From: Candidatus Nanoarchaeia archaeon | GTDB taxonomy: Archaea > Nanobdellota > Nanobdellia > SCGC-AAA011-G17 > JACPNG01 | NCBI GenBank assembly: GCA_028713535.1 | Contig: JAQTOC010000005.1 | Location: 1 to 55,339, forward strand | Direction of reading: 5' to 3' | DNA length: 55,339 bases | Shown here: in pieces, positions 18,740-28,653 of the stretch | Layout of the letters: the number at the start of each line of letters is the position of its first letter | How positions within the stretch are numbered: position 1 is the first letter of the stretch | Notes under the pieces: model-generated | What the model saw: only the letters and a program-made list of their open reading frames with translations | What the model was told of the DNA's origin: nothing | Database searches by the model: none | Made by a program: the position numbers and the translations under genes

Positions 18740-19732
18740 TTAATTCTTTTGGTCTTTTATCCTCTCTTTTAATTTTATGATTTCTTCAACAGTGCATGTA
18801 GCAGTTCCTTTCTTCCTTACAACCACCCCGCCTGCATAGTTTGCAATCTTTGCAGTGTCCAACAAGGATAATCCTGAAACTAAGCCAAGTGCGATTGCAG
18901 CAGCAACAGTATCTCCTGCACCTGTAACATCAACCGCATCAGTAACTACCGCATCAATTATGTATCCTTTTGAATCATCAAAAGCAACCATTCCCTTAGA
19001 GCCCCTTGTTATTACTAAATATTTTAAATTAAGCCTCTCCTTTAATTTAATCCCAATCTCCTTTACCATTTCATTGGAAATGTCTTCACCAGAAACATAG
19101 TCTGTTCCATGTAATGCAGAATATGCCTCAAATTCATTAGGGGCTAAAACCGTGAAATTATTAAATTCATTTAGTTTTGGCCTTGAATCTCCCACCTTAA
19201 TCTTGTCTAATGTTGAAATAAACTGAATAAGTTCTTTAGTGACTATACCTTTGCTGTAATCAGCGACGACAATCGCATCTATCTCATTTATTTTTTCCTT
19301 TATTTTTTCTATTAGTATATTTGTTTGTTCCTTAGTTAGGTCTCCCTGCGGTTTTGTGTCAATTCTTATTATTTGGTTATGTTGCCCATGTGACCCAGAA
19401 GCACTTGCATATATTTTTTCATAAACGTGGGTTTTCCTTTCTTTTAATTGAATTATTCCAGAAGTATCAACTCCGTTTTTCTTGAATATTTCTATCATCA
19501 AATCTCCAGCTTCATCTTCCCCTATTATTGTGATGGGTATTACAACTCCTCCCAAAGAATGAACATTGTTTGCAGTATTCCCTGCCCCTCCAAACGCCTT
19601 AGTTTCATTCAATGGATGGGCTACAACACATGGCTCTTCCTTGCTTAAATAATGGGCAAGGTTATACCTGCAATAATCTAATGAAAAATCTCCTACAACA
19701 GCTATCCTTTTTGGTTTTAGTCTTTGAGGCAT
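18740..19732 (-). CDS. PfkB-family kinase, HldE kinase-domain (RfaE1) like
   Basis: GDFSLDYCRYNL..ETKAFGGAGNTANNVHSLGG.. and DVTGAGDTVAAAIALGL. Confidence 0.82.
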   Translation of the reverse strand: MPQRLKPKRIAVVGDFSLDYCRYNLAHYLSKEEPCVVAHPLNETKAFGGAGNTANNVHSLGGVVIPITIIGEDEAGDLMIEIFKKNGVDTSGIIQLKERKTHVYEKIYASASGSHGQHNQIIRIDTKPQGDLTKEQTNILIEKIKEKINEIDAIVVADYSKGIVTKELIQFISTLDKIKVGDSRPKLNEFNNFTVLAPNEFEAYSALHGTDYVSGEDISNEMVKEIGIKLKERLNLKYLVITRGSKGMVAFDDSKGYIIDAVVTDAVDVTGAGDTVAAAIALGLVSGLSLLDTAKIANYAGGVVVRKKGTATCTVEEIIKLKERIKDQKN

Positions 19733-19785
19733 AAGAAACTTGTTATTTTTTTGTTTTTAAAGATTATTGGTAAAATAAACTATAT

Positions 19786-20034
19786 TTATTTAACCCGTCT
19801 GCTCTCTTTTATTATCTCTTTGAAAATGCCGTCTAGATTCATTTCTTTATGTTTCCTGTTCTTTAGCATCTCTTTTTCTCTCTTGAGGTCTCTTACATAA
19901 CCCCCCTTAGAAGTCCTGTATTTTATTATTTTCTGGCATATTTTTTTCCTTTTGGCAAGAAGTTTTATTATTTCCCTATCAATCTTGTCTATGTTTACTC
20001 GTTCCTTTTTTATGTCTATTTTTGAAAAACCCAT
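19786..20034 (-). CDS. Chorismate mutase type II-like protein
   Basis: Short AroQ-like: IDKIDREIIKLLAKRKKICQKIIKYRTSKG..RDLKREKEML. Confidence 0.7.
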   Translation of the reverse strand: MGFSKIDIKKERVNIDKIDREIIKLLAKRKKICQKIIKYRTSKGGYVRDLKREKEMLKNRKHKEMNLDGIFKEIIKESRRVK

Positions 20035-20124
20035 TTTATACTAATTAAGTCAACCAAAACCTTTATAAAGCTTCTTTTTAAACAATTAATGTGGAGAGAA
20101 AAGAAAGCATAGGGGTTTTCTAAT

Positions 20125-20460
20125 ATGAAAAAACTAAAACCTTTAATCCCCTCATTGAGAGAAAGGAAGAGATATGTTGTATATGAAGTTCATTCAAATG
20201 ACAGACTTGCTAATCTAAAAGACGAAATCTTAAGCTCTATTAGGAAGTTTTTGGGTTCTTTTGGCCTGGCAAAGGCAGGCGTACAGATGTTAGACATTAA
20301 AAACAACAAAGGAATAATAAAGGTAAACAACAAAGAGTTAAATAATGTTAAAACCGCATTAATCCTGACAAATAAAATAAACCAAAAGGATGTTTATGTT
20401 CAACCGATTTTTGTTACAGGTTTACTTAGAAAAGCAAAATTAAAAATAGGAGGAGATTAA
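20125..20460 (+). CDS. rnp2: Ribonuclease P protein component 2 (Pop5)
   Basis: RERKRYVVYEVHSN..IRKFLGSFGLAKAGVQMLD..NKGIIKVNN; exosome superoperon context. Confidence 0.88.
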   Translation: MKKLKPLIPSLRERKRYVVYEVHSNDRLANLKDEILSSIRKFLGSFGLAKAGVQMLDIKNNKGIIKVNNKELNNVKTALILTNKINQKDVYVQPIFVTGLLRKAKLKIGGD

Positions 20461-20462
20461 AT

Positions 20463-21176
20463 ATGCAACAAGTTCAGCATCAGATGATGGGTTATGATAG
20501 GGCTTCTACTATGTTCTCTCCAGATGGTAGATTATTACAGGTAGAATATGCTAAAAAGACAGTAAGACAGGGATCTAGCGCAATAGGTGTCGTTTGTAAA
20601 GACGGAGCTGTATTAGTAGCAGATAAAAGAGTTGTTGAAAAATTAATATTGCCGCACTCTGTGGAAAAAATATTTCAGGTGGATGATCATATTGCTGCTA
20701 CACCAACTGGCTTAGTGATGGATGGTAGAGTCTTAATAGAAAGAGCTCAAGTAATTGCTCAGCAGCACAGGGTAACCTATGACGATAACATAGACATACT
20801 CAGTCTTGTAAAGGAAATATCAGACATTAAGCAGGCTCACACACAATACGGGGGTGTAAGGCCATTTGGTGTTTCATTATTGATTGTTGGTGTGAATGAT
20901 ACAAGTCATTTGTATATGACAGACCCAACAGGGATTTATTTTGAATACAAGGCAACAGCAATAGGTGAGTTTGAGCAGGAAATAAAAAATATTCTTGAAA
21001 AGTCCTACAAGGAAACCATGAATATGGATGCAGGGATTAAATTAGGAGTCGGTGCTCTTAAAACCGTACTTGGAAAAGAATTTTCAATGGATAGGGTTGA
21101 CGCGATAAGAATTCCAAGAGCCACCAAGAAATTTGAAAGATTGACTACAGAGGACTTAAAAAAATATAATCTATAA
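20463..21176 (+). CDS. psmA: Proteasome subunit alpha
   Basis: GYDRASTMFSPDGRLLQVEYAKKTVRQGSSAIGV. Confidence 0.97.
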   Translation: MQQVQHQMMGYDRASTMFSPDGRLLQVEYAKKTVRQGSSAIGVVCKDGAVLVADKRVVEKLILPHSVEKIFQVDDHIAATPTGLVMDGRVLIERAQVIAQQHRVTYDDNIDILSLVKEISDIKQAHTQYGGVRPFGVSLLIVGVNDTSHLYMTDPTGIYFEYKATAIGEFEQEIKNILEKSYKETMNMDAGIKLGVGALKTVLGKEFSMDRVDAIRIPRATKKFERLTTEDLKKYNL

Positions 21177-21178
21177 AA

Positions 21179-21880
21179 ATGGTAAACATTGATGAAGCTG
21201 TAACAGCAAAAATCACAAAACAGGGAATTAAGTTTGAGATTTTGGTAGACTGCGATAAAGCAATGCAGTTCAGGGAAGGCAAACTTAAGGATATTAGCGA
21301 TGTCCTTGCAACAAACGAAATATTCAAGGACGTTAAAAAAGGATTACTAGCTTCAGAACACGAACTACAAAATATTTTCAAGACAACAAACCCTGAGGAC
21401 ATCTCCAAAGAGATAATAAAACACGGAGAAATCCAGGTAACAGCAGAATATAAAAACAAAGAACATGAACAAAAAAAGAAAAGGATTATTGATATAATAA
21501 GGACAAACGCAATAAATCCTCAAACAGGCTTGCCTCATCCTGCAGAAAGAATTAAAAATGCGATTGAGCAGGCCAAAGTTCATATTGATGAACACAGAAA
21601 AGCTGAAGAGCAGATACAAGATGTATTGAAAAAAATAAATCCAATCCTTCCAATCAAATTTGAAGTTAGGAAGATTGAGACAATAGTTCCTGCTCATTAT
21701 GCCAGTCATGCTTACAGCTTTTTAAAGCAGTTCAGTAAACTGTCAAAAGAAGAATGGCTTGGCGATGGTTCTTTGTTGGCTGTTCTGGAAATTCCCGCAG
21801 GTCTTCAGGAAGAATTCGAAAACTCCATAAATTCGTTGACGCATGGAGAAGCAGAAATTAAGATAATTAATCTAAAATAG
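21179..21880 (+). CDS. sdo1: Ribosome maturation protein SBDS/Sdo1
   Basis: FEILVDCDKAMQFREGK, DVLATNEIFKDVKKG, INPQTGLPHPAERIKNA. Confidence 0.95.
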   Translation: MVNIDEAVTAKITKQGIKFEILVDCDKAMQFREGKLKDISDVLATNEIFKDVKKGLLASEHELQNIFKTTNPEDISKEIIKHGEIQVTAEYKNKEHEQKKKRIIDIIRTNAINPQTGLPHPAERIKNAIEQAKVHIDEHRKAEEQIQDVLKKINPILPIKFEVRKIETIVPAHYASHAYSFLKQFSKLSKEEWLGDGSLLAVLEIPAGLQEEFENSINSLTHGEAEIKIINLK

Positions 21881-21890
21881 GAGGACAAAA

Positions 21891-22604
21891 ATGGGATTAA
21901 TGGTAGATGAAAAGGATGTAGTCCTTCCTGGGCAAATCATTGCTGAAGGAATGGATTTCCTGCCTGCTATGAATACCTATAGAGATGAAAATAATATAGT
22001 TTCTACAAGGATAGGATTCATAAAGATGTCTGGAAGATCAATTAATGTTATACCTCTTTCAGGCCCATATATTCCAAAGGTAGGAGATACAGTTATAGGT
22101 AGAGTTTCAAACATAGGCCTATCGTCTTGGTCTGTTAATGTGGGGTATGCATACGAAGCTGCTCTCTCACTAAAAGATGCAACCTCTGAATATATACAAA
22201 GAGGATCTGACCTGTCTCAGTATTATGACATAGGCGACTTTGTTGTAGCAAAAATAATAAACGTAACCAAGATGAAGTTCATGGATCTTACTACAAAAGG
22301 ACCTGGACTAAGGAAACTTAACGGCGGGTTATTAGTCAAAGTAACCCCAAGCAAGGTTCCAAGAGTAATTGGAAAACAGGGTTCAATGATATCTGTTGTA
22401 AAAAATGCAACAAATACAAGAATTATTGTAGGACAAAATGGCTGGGTATGGATACAGGGAGAAAACCCAGAAGATGTAAAGAAAGCAGCAGAAGCACTTC
22501 TTATGATAGACCAGCAGGCTATCTCAGAAGGCCTGACAGACAGAATTGAAAAATTTCTAGGAGGTAAAAAAAATGACAACAACAACATACAAGAAGAGAT
22601 CTGA
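21891..22604 (+). CDS. rrp4: Exosome complex RNA-binding protein Rrp4
   Basis: S1 and KH: GDTVIGRVSNIGLSSWSVNVG, VTPSKVPRVIGKQGSMISVVKNAT. Confidence 0.95.
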   Translation: MGLMVDEKDVVLPGQIIAEGMDFLPAMNTYRDENNIVSTRIGFIKMSGRSINVIPLSGPYIPKVGDTVIGRVSNIGLSSWSVNVGYAYEAALSLKDATSEYIQRGSDLSQYYDIGDFVVAKIINVTKMKFMDLTTKGPGLRKLNGGLLVKVTPSKVPRVIGKQGSMISVVKNATNTRIIVGQNGWVWIQGENPEDVKKAAEALLMIDQQAISEGLTDRIEKFLGGKKNDNNNIQEEI

Positions 22605-23283
22605 TGGCAGAAGATTTGACGAACCTAGAGAGATGGAAGCAAAGGTCGGAGTTGTTCCTAGAGCAGACGGTTCTGCAATGTTTAAGGCTGGTAAATCGTT
22701 GGCTATAGCAGCAGTTTATGGCCCAAGACAGATGAACCCTGCTTTTATGAGAAACCCAAAGAAAGGGACACTAAGAGTAAATTATAATATGATGGCCTTT
22801 TCAGGTTCTGGAGAAAGAGTAAGACCTGGCCCATCTAGAAGAAGCAAGGAAATTAACTTAGTAATTGAAAAAGCATTTGAACCTGTTATTGACACAACCG
22901 AATTTTCAAACACTGCAATAGACCTTTACATTGATTTAATACAGACTGATGCAGGAACAAGATGTGCTGCAATAAACGCAGCAACATTGGCTTTGGCAGA
23001 TGCAGGAATTAATATGAAAGAGATGATATCTGCTATGGCTATAGGAAAAGTTCATGACAAGATTTGCATAGACTTAACAAAAGAAGAGGAAGACATGGAA
23101 GCAGTGGATATTCCAATTGCTATGACATCAAATAGTGGAAAGGTAACTCTGCTGCAAATGGATGGAGTTATCTCAAGAGAGGATTTGAAAGAGGTTCTAA
23201 GACAAGCTAGAGATGCAACTTTGAAAGTTTATGAAGTGCAAAAAAAAGCATTGATGGAAAAGTACGGAGGCAAAAATGAATAA
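22573..23283 (+). CDS. rrp41: Exosome complex exonuclease Rrp41
   Basis: RSDGRRFDEPREMEAKVGVVPRADGSA, RNase PH fold; RBS AGGAGGT before ATG at 22573. Confidence 0.96.
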   Translation: MTTTTYKKRSDGRRFDEPREMEAKVGVVPRADGSAMFKAGKSLAIAAVYGPRQMNPAFMRNPKKGTLRVNYNMMAFSGSGERVRPGPSRRSKEINLVIEKAFEPVIDTTEFSNTAIDLYIDLIQTDAGTRCAAINAATLALADAGINMKEMISAMAIGKVHDKICIDLTKEEEDMEAVDIPIAMTSNSGKVTLLQMDGVISREDLKEVLRQARDATLKVYEVQKKALMEKYGGKNE

Positions 23284-24046
23284 GGAATATGTCAAAGAAC
23301 TGATCAAACAAGGAAAAAGAATGGATGGAAGGTCTCTTGAAGAATACAGGAACATTGTTGTTGAATACGGGATCAGCCCAAAAAATGCAGAAGGATCAGC
23401 AAGGGTAAAAATCGGAGAAACCGAAGTTGTCTGTGGTATTAAGTTTGAGGTTGGAACTCCATTCCCTGACAAACCTGACGAAGGAACAATAATGGTTAAT
23501 GCAGAGCTTTCTCCATTAAGTTCGCCTGATTTTGAATCTGGCCCTCCAGGAATAGAGTCAATTGAATTGGCAAGAGTCGTTGACAGAGGTATAAGGGAAA
23601 GCAAGGCAATAGATTTCAAGAGCTTATGCATAAAGGCCGGAGAAAAAGTCTGGATGGTTTTCATAGACATCTACCCAGTAAACAATGCCGGAAATTTGTT
23701 TGATGCAGCAGCCTTGGCAGCGCTTGCAGCTTTGAAAGATACAAAGTTTCCAAAATATGATGAGAAAGAAGGAAAGATTGTTTATGATGAAAAAACAAAG
23801 AATGAACTTAAGCTGGTAGAGCTGCCTGTAGAGGTTACAGTCTGCAAGATCAAGAACACTTTCTTCTTGGATCCAACAGATGAGGAAGAGGAAGCTGTAG
23901 ATGCAAGACTTACCGTTGCTGTGTTGGAAGATGGCAAGTTAGCAGCATTGCAAAAAGGCGGAGAGGATGCACTAACCCCAGAAGACATAGACAGAATGAT
24001 TGAAACAGCACAGAAGCATTCAAAAATAGTGAGGTCAAAACTATGA
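23276..24046 (+). CDS. rrp42: Exosome complex component Rrp42
   Basis: [39 protein letters not shown]. Confidence 0.96.
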   Translation: MNKEYVKELIKQGKRMDGRSLEEYRNIVVEYGISPKNAEGSARVKIGETEVVCGIKFEVGTPFPDKPDEGTIMVNAELSPLSSPDFESGPPGIESIELARVVDRGIRESKAIDFKSLCIKAGEKVWMVFIDIYPVNNAGNLFDAAALAALAALKDTKFPKYDEKEGKIVYDEKTKNELKLVELPVEVTVCKIKNTFFLDPTDEEEEAVDARLTVAVLEDGKLAALQKGGEDALTPEDIDRMIETAQKHSKIVRSKL

Positions 24047-24255
24047 TAAAGCACTATACAAAGTATGAAAGAGCAAGAATAATCGGAGCAAGAGCTTTAC
24101 AGCTTTCTATGGGCGCCCCAATGCTTCTTAAACTTAAAAAAGAAGATCTTGAGAAAATAAACTACAGCCCCATAGATATTGCAAAGACTGAGTACGACCA
24201 AGGTATTATTCCTATAACAATCAGAAGGCCATTGCCTGGAAGATTAAGGGAATAA
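24043..24255 (+). CDS. rpoK: DNA-directed RNA polymerase subunit K
   Basis: [46 protein letters not shown]. Confidence 0.94.
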   Translation: MIKHYTKYERARIIGARALQLSMGAPMLLKLKKEDLEKINYSPIDIAKTEYDQGIIPITIRRPLPGRLRE

Positions 24256-24356
24256 CTTTTTCTTTTTTATTAGTTTTATTCTATGATAATATTTATAAAT
24301 AATCTAATCTCTAAATTTTACTATTTTCAATTAATCTCTTGTAAAAGGATATTATG

Positions 24357-24393
24357 ACGGGAAAACCCGTTTTGTATTCTCTTTTCGAGAGAA
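24357..24393 (+). promoter_or_regulatory. Tandem hairpins in leader of 24447 gene
   Basis: ACGGGAAAACCCGT and TTCTCTTTTCGAGAGAA perfect stem-loops. Confidence 0.55.
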
Positions 24394-24446
24394 GATCGTT
24401 CTTTAATTTACAAGGATGAATGGGAAAAGGCTATTAGGAGGCATTA

Positions 24447-24797
24447 ATGTCTAATAAGTCTAATGAGAAGAACCCTACCCGTAAAAAAATTAGGAGGGTC
24501 AAGAGGAGATTAATTAAAAAATCAGGAGGAGTTAACAAACCTAAATTAGTTAAACCAGTTAAAATTAAAAAGAGTTTCGAGAACGACCTAACCCTAATGG
24601 ATGAAGTGCGTCGCCTCATGAATGGAGATGGAAAAGATCGTTTCATGAGAAACGAATTTGTTCCACTAAAAGAAAAGGAATCAGATAGGATATCCCTTCC
24701 AACAGATCCAGATCCAGACCCGCTTGCAGAAAAAAATCATATCGAGCTCGGGAAAAAAGGTCTAAACTGCATGCCCCCGATAAAAAAATCTTTTTGA
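24447..24797 (+). CDS. Small basic hypothetical protein
   Basis: RBS TTAGGAGG; Lys/Arg-rich N-terminus, acidic/Pro-rich DPDPDPLAEK segment. Confidence 0.7.
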   Translation: MSNKSNEKNPTRKKIRRVKRRLIKKSGGVNKPKLVKPVKIKKSFENDLTLMDEVRRLMNGDGKDRFMRNEFVPLKEKESDRISLPTDPDPDPLAEKNHIELGKKGLNCMPPIKKSF

Positions 24798-24809
24798 TAA
24801 TGAAATATT

Positions 24810-24830
24810 GCCCTCTTACTCCTAGAGGGC
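24810..24830 (+). terminator. Hairpin + U-tract terminator-like element
   Basis: GCCCTCT-TACTCCT-AGAGGGC followed by TTTATTTTTA. Confidence 0.75.
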
Positions 24831-24901
24831 TTTATTTTTACAAGTAGGGTATATACAAATATAATAAAATCTTTATAAATCCATAAAACTGAAAAATATC
24901 A

Positions 24902-26032
24902 ATGAAAATAAAAAAAATAGGGGCAAAGAAAATTCTAAACTCAAAAAAACAGCCAGCCATAGAGATAACAATAAATAATTCTTTCAAAGGATCTGCCCCA
25001 TCAGGAACCTCAAAAGGAAAACACGAAGTTTCTGATTACGGAAGAAATGGATTAATCCACGCAATAAGAACAATAAACAAAAATAAAGATATCCTTAATT
25101 TTGAGTTTAATAATTTTAATGACCTTAGATATATAGAAAAAAGATTCTCAAGCCTGGGAGGGAACACTGTTATTGCATTGGAATCTGCCCTGCTAAAATC
25201 TATCTCTTCAAATAGTGTCTGGAGATTTTTAAATCCACGGGCATACAAGCTCCCAAGACCACTTGGAAATGTTATTGGCGGGGGTTTGCATGTTAAGGGA
25301 ACTTCCCCTGATTTTCAGGAATTTCTTTTGATGCCAATGTCAGAGGATTTTTATAAAAACAAGAGAGCAATGGAACTTATTTATAATAATATTGGAAAAA
25401 AACTTAACTATCCAAAAAAAACTGCAGAGTCTGCATTCTCCCCAAACCTGCCAAATATAGAAGTTATAAAACTTTTAAAGAAAACAATAGAGGAATTAGA
25501 ATATCATTTTGATTTTCCAGTCCATGTTGGTTTGGATGTCGCATCCACTTCATTTTATAAAAATCGATTTTATAACTATAAAAACTTCTCAAAGGATATC
25601 AAAAATAAAAAATTAAATAAAGAATCCCAGATGATTTACATTAATTCCTTGATTGAGGAATTTGACCTAAGATACGTAGAAGATCCATTGTACGAGGAGG
25701 ATTTTGATGGGTTCTCAAGGTTAAAGGGCTCTTTAATTTGCGGGGATGATTTAATCTGCACAGATATTAAAAGGCTTAAAAAAGCAAAGATAAATGCAGT
25801 CATTATAAAGCCAAACCAGATTGGTTCCTTGATAAAAACAAAGGAAATAGTTGATTACTGTAAAAAAAATAACATAACTCCAATAATCTCTCATCGTTCT
25901 GGAGAGACCAATGATGTTTTGATATCTCATTTGGCAGTTGCATGGGAAATCCCGTTCATCAAGACAGGCATAATGGGCAGTGAAAGAAAAGCCAAATTAA
26001 ATGAACTGGTTAAAATAGAAAAAGAGATTTAA
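24902..26032 (+). CDS. Divergent, short enolase-family protein
   Basis: PSGTSKGKHE, VEDPLYEEDFDGF, CGDDLICT, VIIKPNQIGSL, PIISHRSGETND consistent with enolase active-site motifs; ~376 aa. Confidence 0.82.
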   Translation: MKIKKIGAKKILNSKKQPAIEITINNSFKGSAPSGTSKGKHEVSDYGRNGLIHAIRTINKNKDILNFEFNNFNDLRYIEKRFSSLGGNTVIALESALLKSISSNSVWRFLNPRAYKLPRPLGNVIGGGLHVKGTSPDFQEFLLMPMSEDFYKNKRAMELIYNNIGKKLNYPKKTAESAFSPNLPNIEVIKLLKKTIEELEYHFDFPVHVGLDVASTSFYKNRFYNYKNFSKDIKNKKLNKESQMIYINSLIEEFDLRYVEDPLYEEDFDGFSRLKGSLICGDDLICTDIKRLKKAKINAVIIKPNQIGSLIKTKEIVDYCKKNNITPIISHRSGETNDVLISHLAVAWEIPFIKTGIMGSERKAKLNELVKIEKEI

Positions 26033-26799
26033 TTTATCTTTTTTATCCAATCCAAAAATATTTTTTTAATTTCTTCTAAATGTTTTTCATCTTTGAAGGT
26101 ATGAGGCGCATTTTTGATTATATGTAATTCTTTTTTTCCAGGTAATTTTTTATAAAGGATTTTTTGATGTTTGGGAGGAGTACTTTCATCCTTCTCACCA
26201 ACAATTAACAGAACAGGCATAGTTAAATTTTCAACTTTATCCAGCAGATTGTATTTTAATCTGTCTTCAAAATGAGCCCATTTTAGTTTTTTCATTAAAC
26301 CCGGTTTTGTGCTGCTTTCTTTAATCATCCATCCGTTTCTTTTCCATTCTGGCCACTCTTTTTTATGTACTTCCATACTTAGTTTACCTGATACAACCAC
26401 AGATATTGGAGCTAAAGCTTTTACCTTAGTCGGATAATTCTCTGCATATAATGCAACAGATATTCCGCCCAAACTATGGCCCACCAAACAAAAAGGTTCT
26501 TCATACCATCTTTGGCTCTTAGCCCATTTAATAATATCTTCCAAGTCTTCGTAATAATTAGTTATAGTAGCATCTTCATAATTGCCCTCGCTCTCTCCAA
26601 AAGTATGAGTAACATCAAATCTCACAGTGCTATATCCTGATTCAATAAAAGCTCGAGAGAAGGTTTTAATATGTTTCTGATCTTTTGATCCTCCTAAACC
26701 ATGCATAACGAAAACCAGACCTTTTTGATTTTTAACAAGTTCAAGAACTAAAACTAAACGTTTGCTTTCTCTATTCTTTATTGTTATTTTTTCTTCCAC
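26029..26799 (-). CDS. Alpha/beta hydrolase
   Basis: VMHGLGG, CLVGHSLGGISVALYA nucleophile elbow, VGEKDESTPP, APHTF. Confidence 0.88.
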   Translation of the reverse strand: MEEKITIKNRESKRLVLVLELVKNQKGLVFVMHGLGGSKDQKHIKTFSRAFIESGYSTVRFDVTHTFGESEGNYEDATITNYYEDLEDIIKWAKSQRWYEEPFCLVGHSLGGISVALYAENYPTKVKALAPISVVVSGKLSMEVHKKEWPEWKRNGWMIKESSTKPGLMKKLKWAHFEDRLKYNLLDKVENLTMPVLLIVGEKDESTPPKHQKILYKKLPGKKELHIIKNAPHTFKDEKHLEEIKKIFLDWIKKIN

Positions 26800-26829
26800 A
26801 CAAAAAACAAAAAAGAACTAATATTTAAA

Positions 26830-27486
26830 TTATTCTTCAACGTAAAAATCTTCCAGTTTGGCTGTAAATTCAGAATCTGATTTGATTTCTCCCTTGGTCT
26901 TTAAATATTCTTTTGCAAGAATATAATAGAATAAAGCCAGGCTTTTTCTTCCTTTATTGTTGCATGGGACAACCAAGTCAAGATTGTTTGCCTCGTTGTT
27001 TGTATCGCATAAGGCAACGATAGGAACTCCTGCTGAAACAGCATCCCTTATTGCATTTTTATCAACCCATGGGTCAGAAACCACAAGTATTTTTGCTTCT
27101 TGGAAATTCTCAAGGCTTGGGTTTGTCAAGATTCCAGGAGGGTATCTTCCTGCATAAACTTTCATTCCTGTTAATTTAGCGCACATTTTTATTGCTCTAT
27201 GCCCATTTTCCCTTCTGCAAACAAGAAGAATTTCTCCAGGATTGTATGTAGCTAAGAATTTAGTAGCAACTCCAATCCTGTCATTTATTTTTTGAACATT
27301 TAATACAGACAATCCGTCTGGCCTAATCTTGTATATGAATGGCTCCATGTATTTTGTTTTGTACTTAGTCCCAATATGTAATCCAACCTTAAGGTAGCTG
27401 TCTAGAGGAACAAGTAGGTTTTCTGCCTTTTGTTCTTCTTCAATTGTTTCTTTCTTTTTTTTCTCCATTGGTTTTTGTGTTATCAT
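26830..27486 (-). CDS. rps2: 30S ribosomal protein uS2
   Basis: HIGTKYKTKYMEPFIYKIRPDGLSVLNVQKINDRIG, AGRYPPGILTNP, LDLVVPCNNKGRKSLALFYYILAKEYLK. Confidence 0.95.
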   Translation of the reverse strand: MITQKPMEKKKKETIEEEQKAENLLVPLDSYLKVGLHIGTKYKTKYMEPFIYKIRPDGLSVLNVQKINDRIGVATKFLATYNPGEILLVCRRENGHRAIKMCAKLTGMKVYAGRYPPGILTNPSLENFQEAKILVVSDPWVDKNAIRDAVSAGVPIVALCDTNNEANNLDLVVPCNNKGRKSLALFYYILAKEYLKTKGEIKSDSEFTAKLEDFYVEE

Positions 27487-28211
27487 TTTCCTTTGCCCTT
27501 TTCTTCAACCTTTGTTGCAACTTTTGCTGTTTTGATTTCTGTTTTTTCTTCTTTGACCTCTTCAGCAGCTCCTTCTTTTGGAGCAGCAGCCTTTTCTTCA
27601 GCCTTCTTGGCTTTGGCCTTCATTATCTCTAATTCAGGAGCTAATTCTCTTTGTTTAGCTTCTAGATCCTCTTTTAATTTCTTTGTTTTTTTATCATCAT
27701 GAACTTCTTTTCCTTCGTTTATTTCTTTATCATATTTCCCTTTATTAATATCCTCGTTAATCTCAACAGCAGTCTTGCCTTCAACTAAAATGCCCATCGA
27801 GTTGCATGAACCAACAATATTTTTCACAGCAGCTTTTAAGTCCCTTACAAACATAGCATCCTTCTTCATCTTGGCTATTTTAATGCACTGCTCTATAGAA
27901 AGATTAGCAACCTTTTCAACATGAACATATCCTGCACCTTTTTGCAGGTTAACTTCTTTTTTAATTAACTGAGAAACCGGAGGAGTACCAATTTCAACTT
28001 CGTATTCCTTTGTTTCAGTATTTACAATGACAGTAACAGGAACTTTCATCCCTTTAAATGACTGGGTTTTTTGGTTTATTGTATCTACTACTCCTTTAAT
28101 GTTTACTTTATATGATCCTAATGCAGGTCCCAACGGAGGAGCGGCTGTAGCTTTCCCACCTTCAACCAATATCTCAACTTTTTCCTTACTCATTGTCTTC
28201 TTCCTCTTCAC
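27483..28211 (-). CDS. rpl11: 50S ribosomal protein uL11 with long charged C-terminal extension
   Basis: GGKATAAPPLGPALGSYKVNIKGVVDTINQKTQSFKGMKVPV; C-terminal ~70 aa Lys/Glu/Ala-rich tail. Confidence 0.94.
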   Translation of the reverse strand: MKRKKTMSKEKVEILVEGGKATAAPPLGPALGSYKVNIKGVVDTINQKTQSFKGMKVPVTVIVNTETKEYEVEIGTPPVSQLIKKEVNLQKGAGYVHVEKVANLSIEQCIKIAKMKKDAMFVRDLKAAVKNIVGSCNSMGILVEGKTAVEINEDINKGKYDKEINEGKEVHDDKKTKKLKEDLEAKQRELAPELEIMKAKAKKAEEKAAAPKEGAAEEVKEEKTEIKTAKVATKVEEKGKGK

Positions 28212-28653
28212 CCTCTCGTCTTATGACCTTAACCGCATCTATTTTTAAAGTCATCGGTATTGGAACTGCAGCTTCAAGCAATTCCAGGACAACTTCTTCT
28301 TTTGACTCGTCAATCCTGGTGATTTTTGCTTTTTCTCTCTTGAATGGACCAGAAATAATTTCAACAATATCTCCCTTTTTGATATTGACTTCTTGTTTTC
28401 CTTGCTCTAACATTGGATCTATTTCTTCATAAGAAACTGTGTTAGGTAACAATCCTCTAGCATAAGGTACTCCTTTGAAAGACTCTTCAGCATTTTGCCT
28501 GTCTTTAGCTTCTATGAAGATGTAACCTCTCAGGCCGTGTGGTTTTATAACAGCATAAACTTCTAGCTGTTTTTTTTGAGCATTGCCAGTAACAAAGTCA
28601 ACTACTTGATCTTCCCTGTTTGCTGTAGTTCTTAATGCAAATATTTGGTTCAT
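28186..28653 (-). CDS. spt5: Transcription elongation factor Spt5/NusG
   Basis: NGN domain HGLRGYIFIEAKD..KGVPYARGLLPN and KOW IKKGDIVEIISGPFKREKAKI. Confidence 0.95.
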   Translation of the reverse strand: MNQIFALRTTANREDQVVDFVTGNAQKKQLEVYAVIKPHGLRGYIFIEAKDRQNAEESFKGVPYARGLLPNTVSYEEIDPMLEQGKQEVNIKKGDIVEIISGPFKREKAKITRIDESKEEVVLELLEAAVPIPMTLKIDAVKVIRREGEEEEDNE

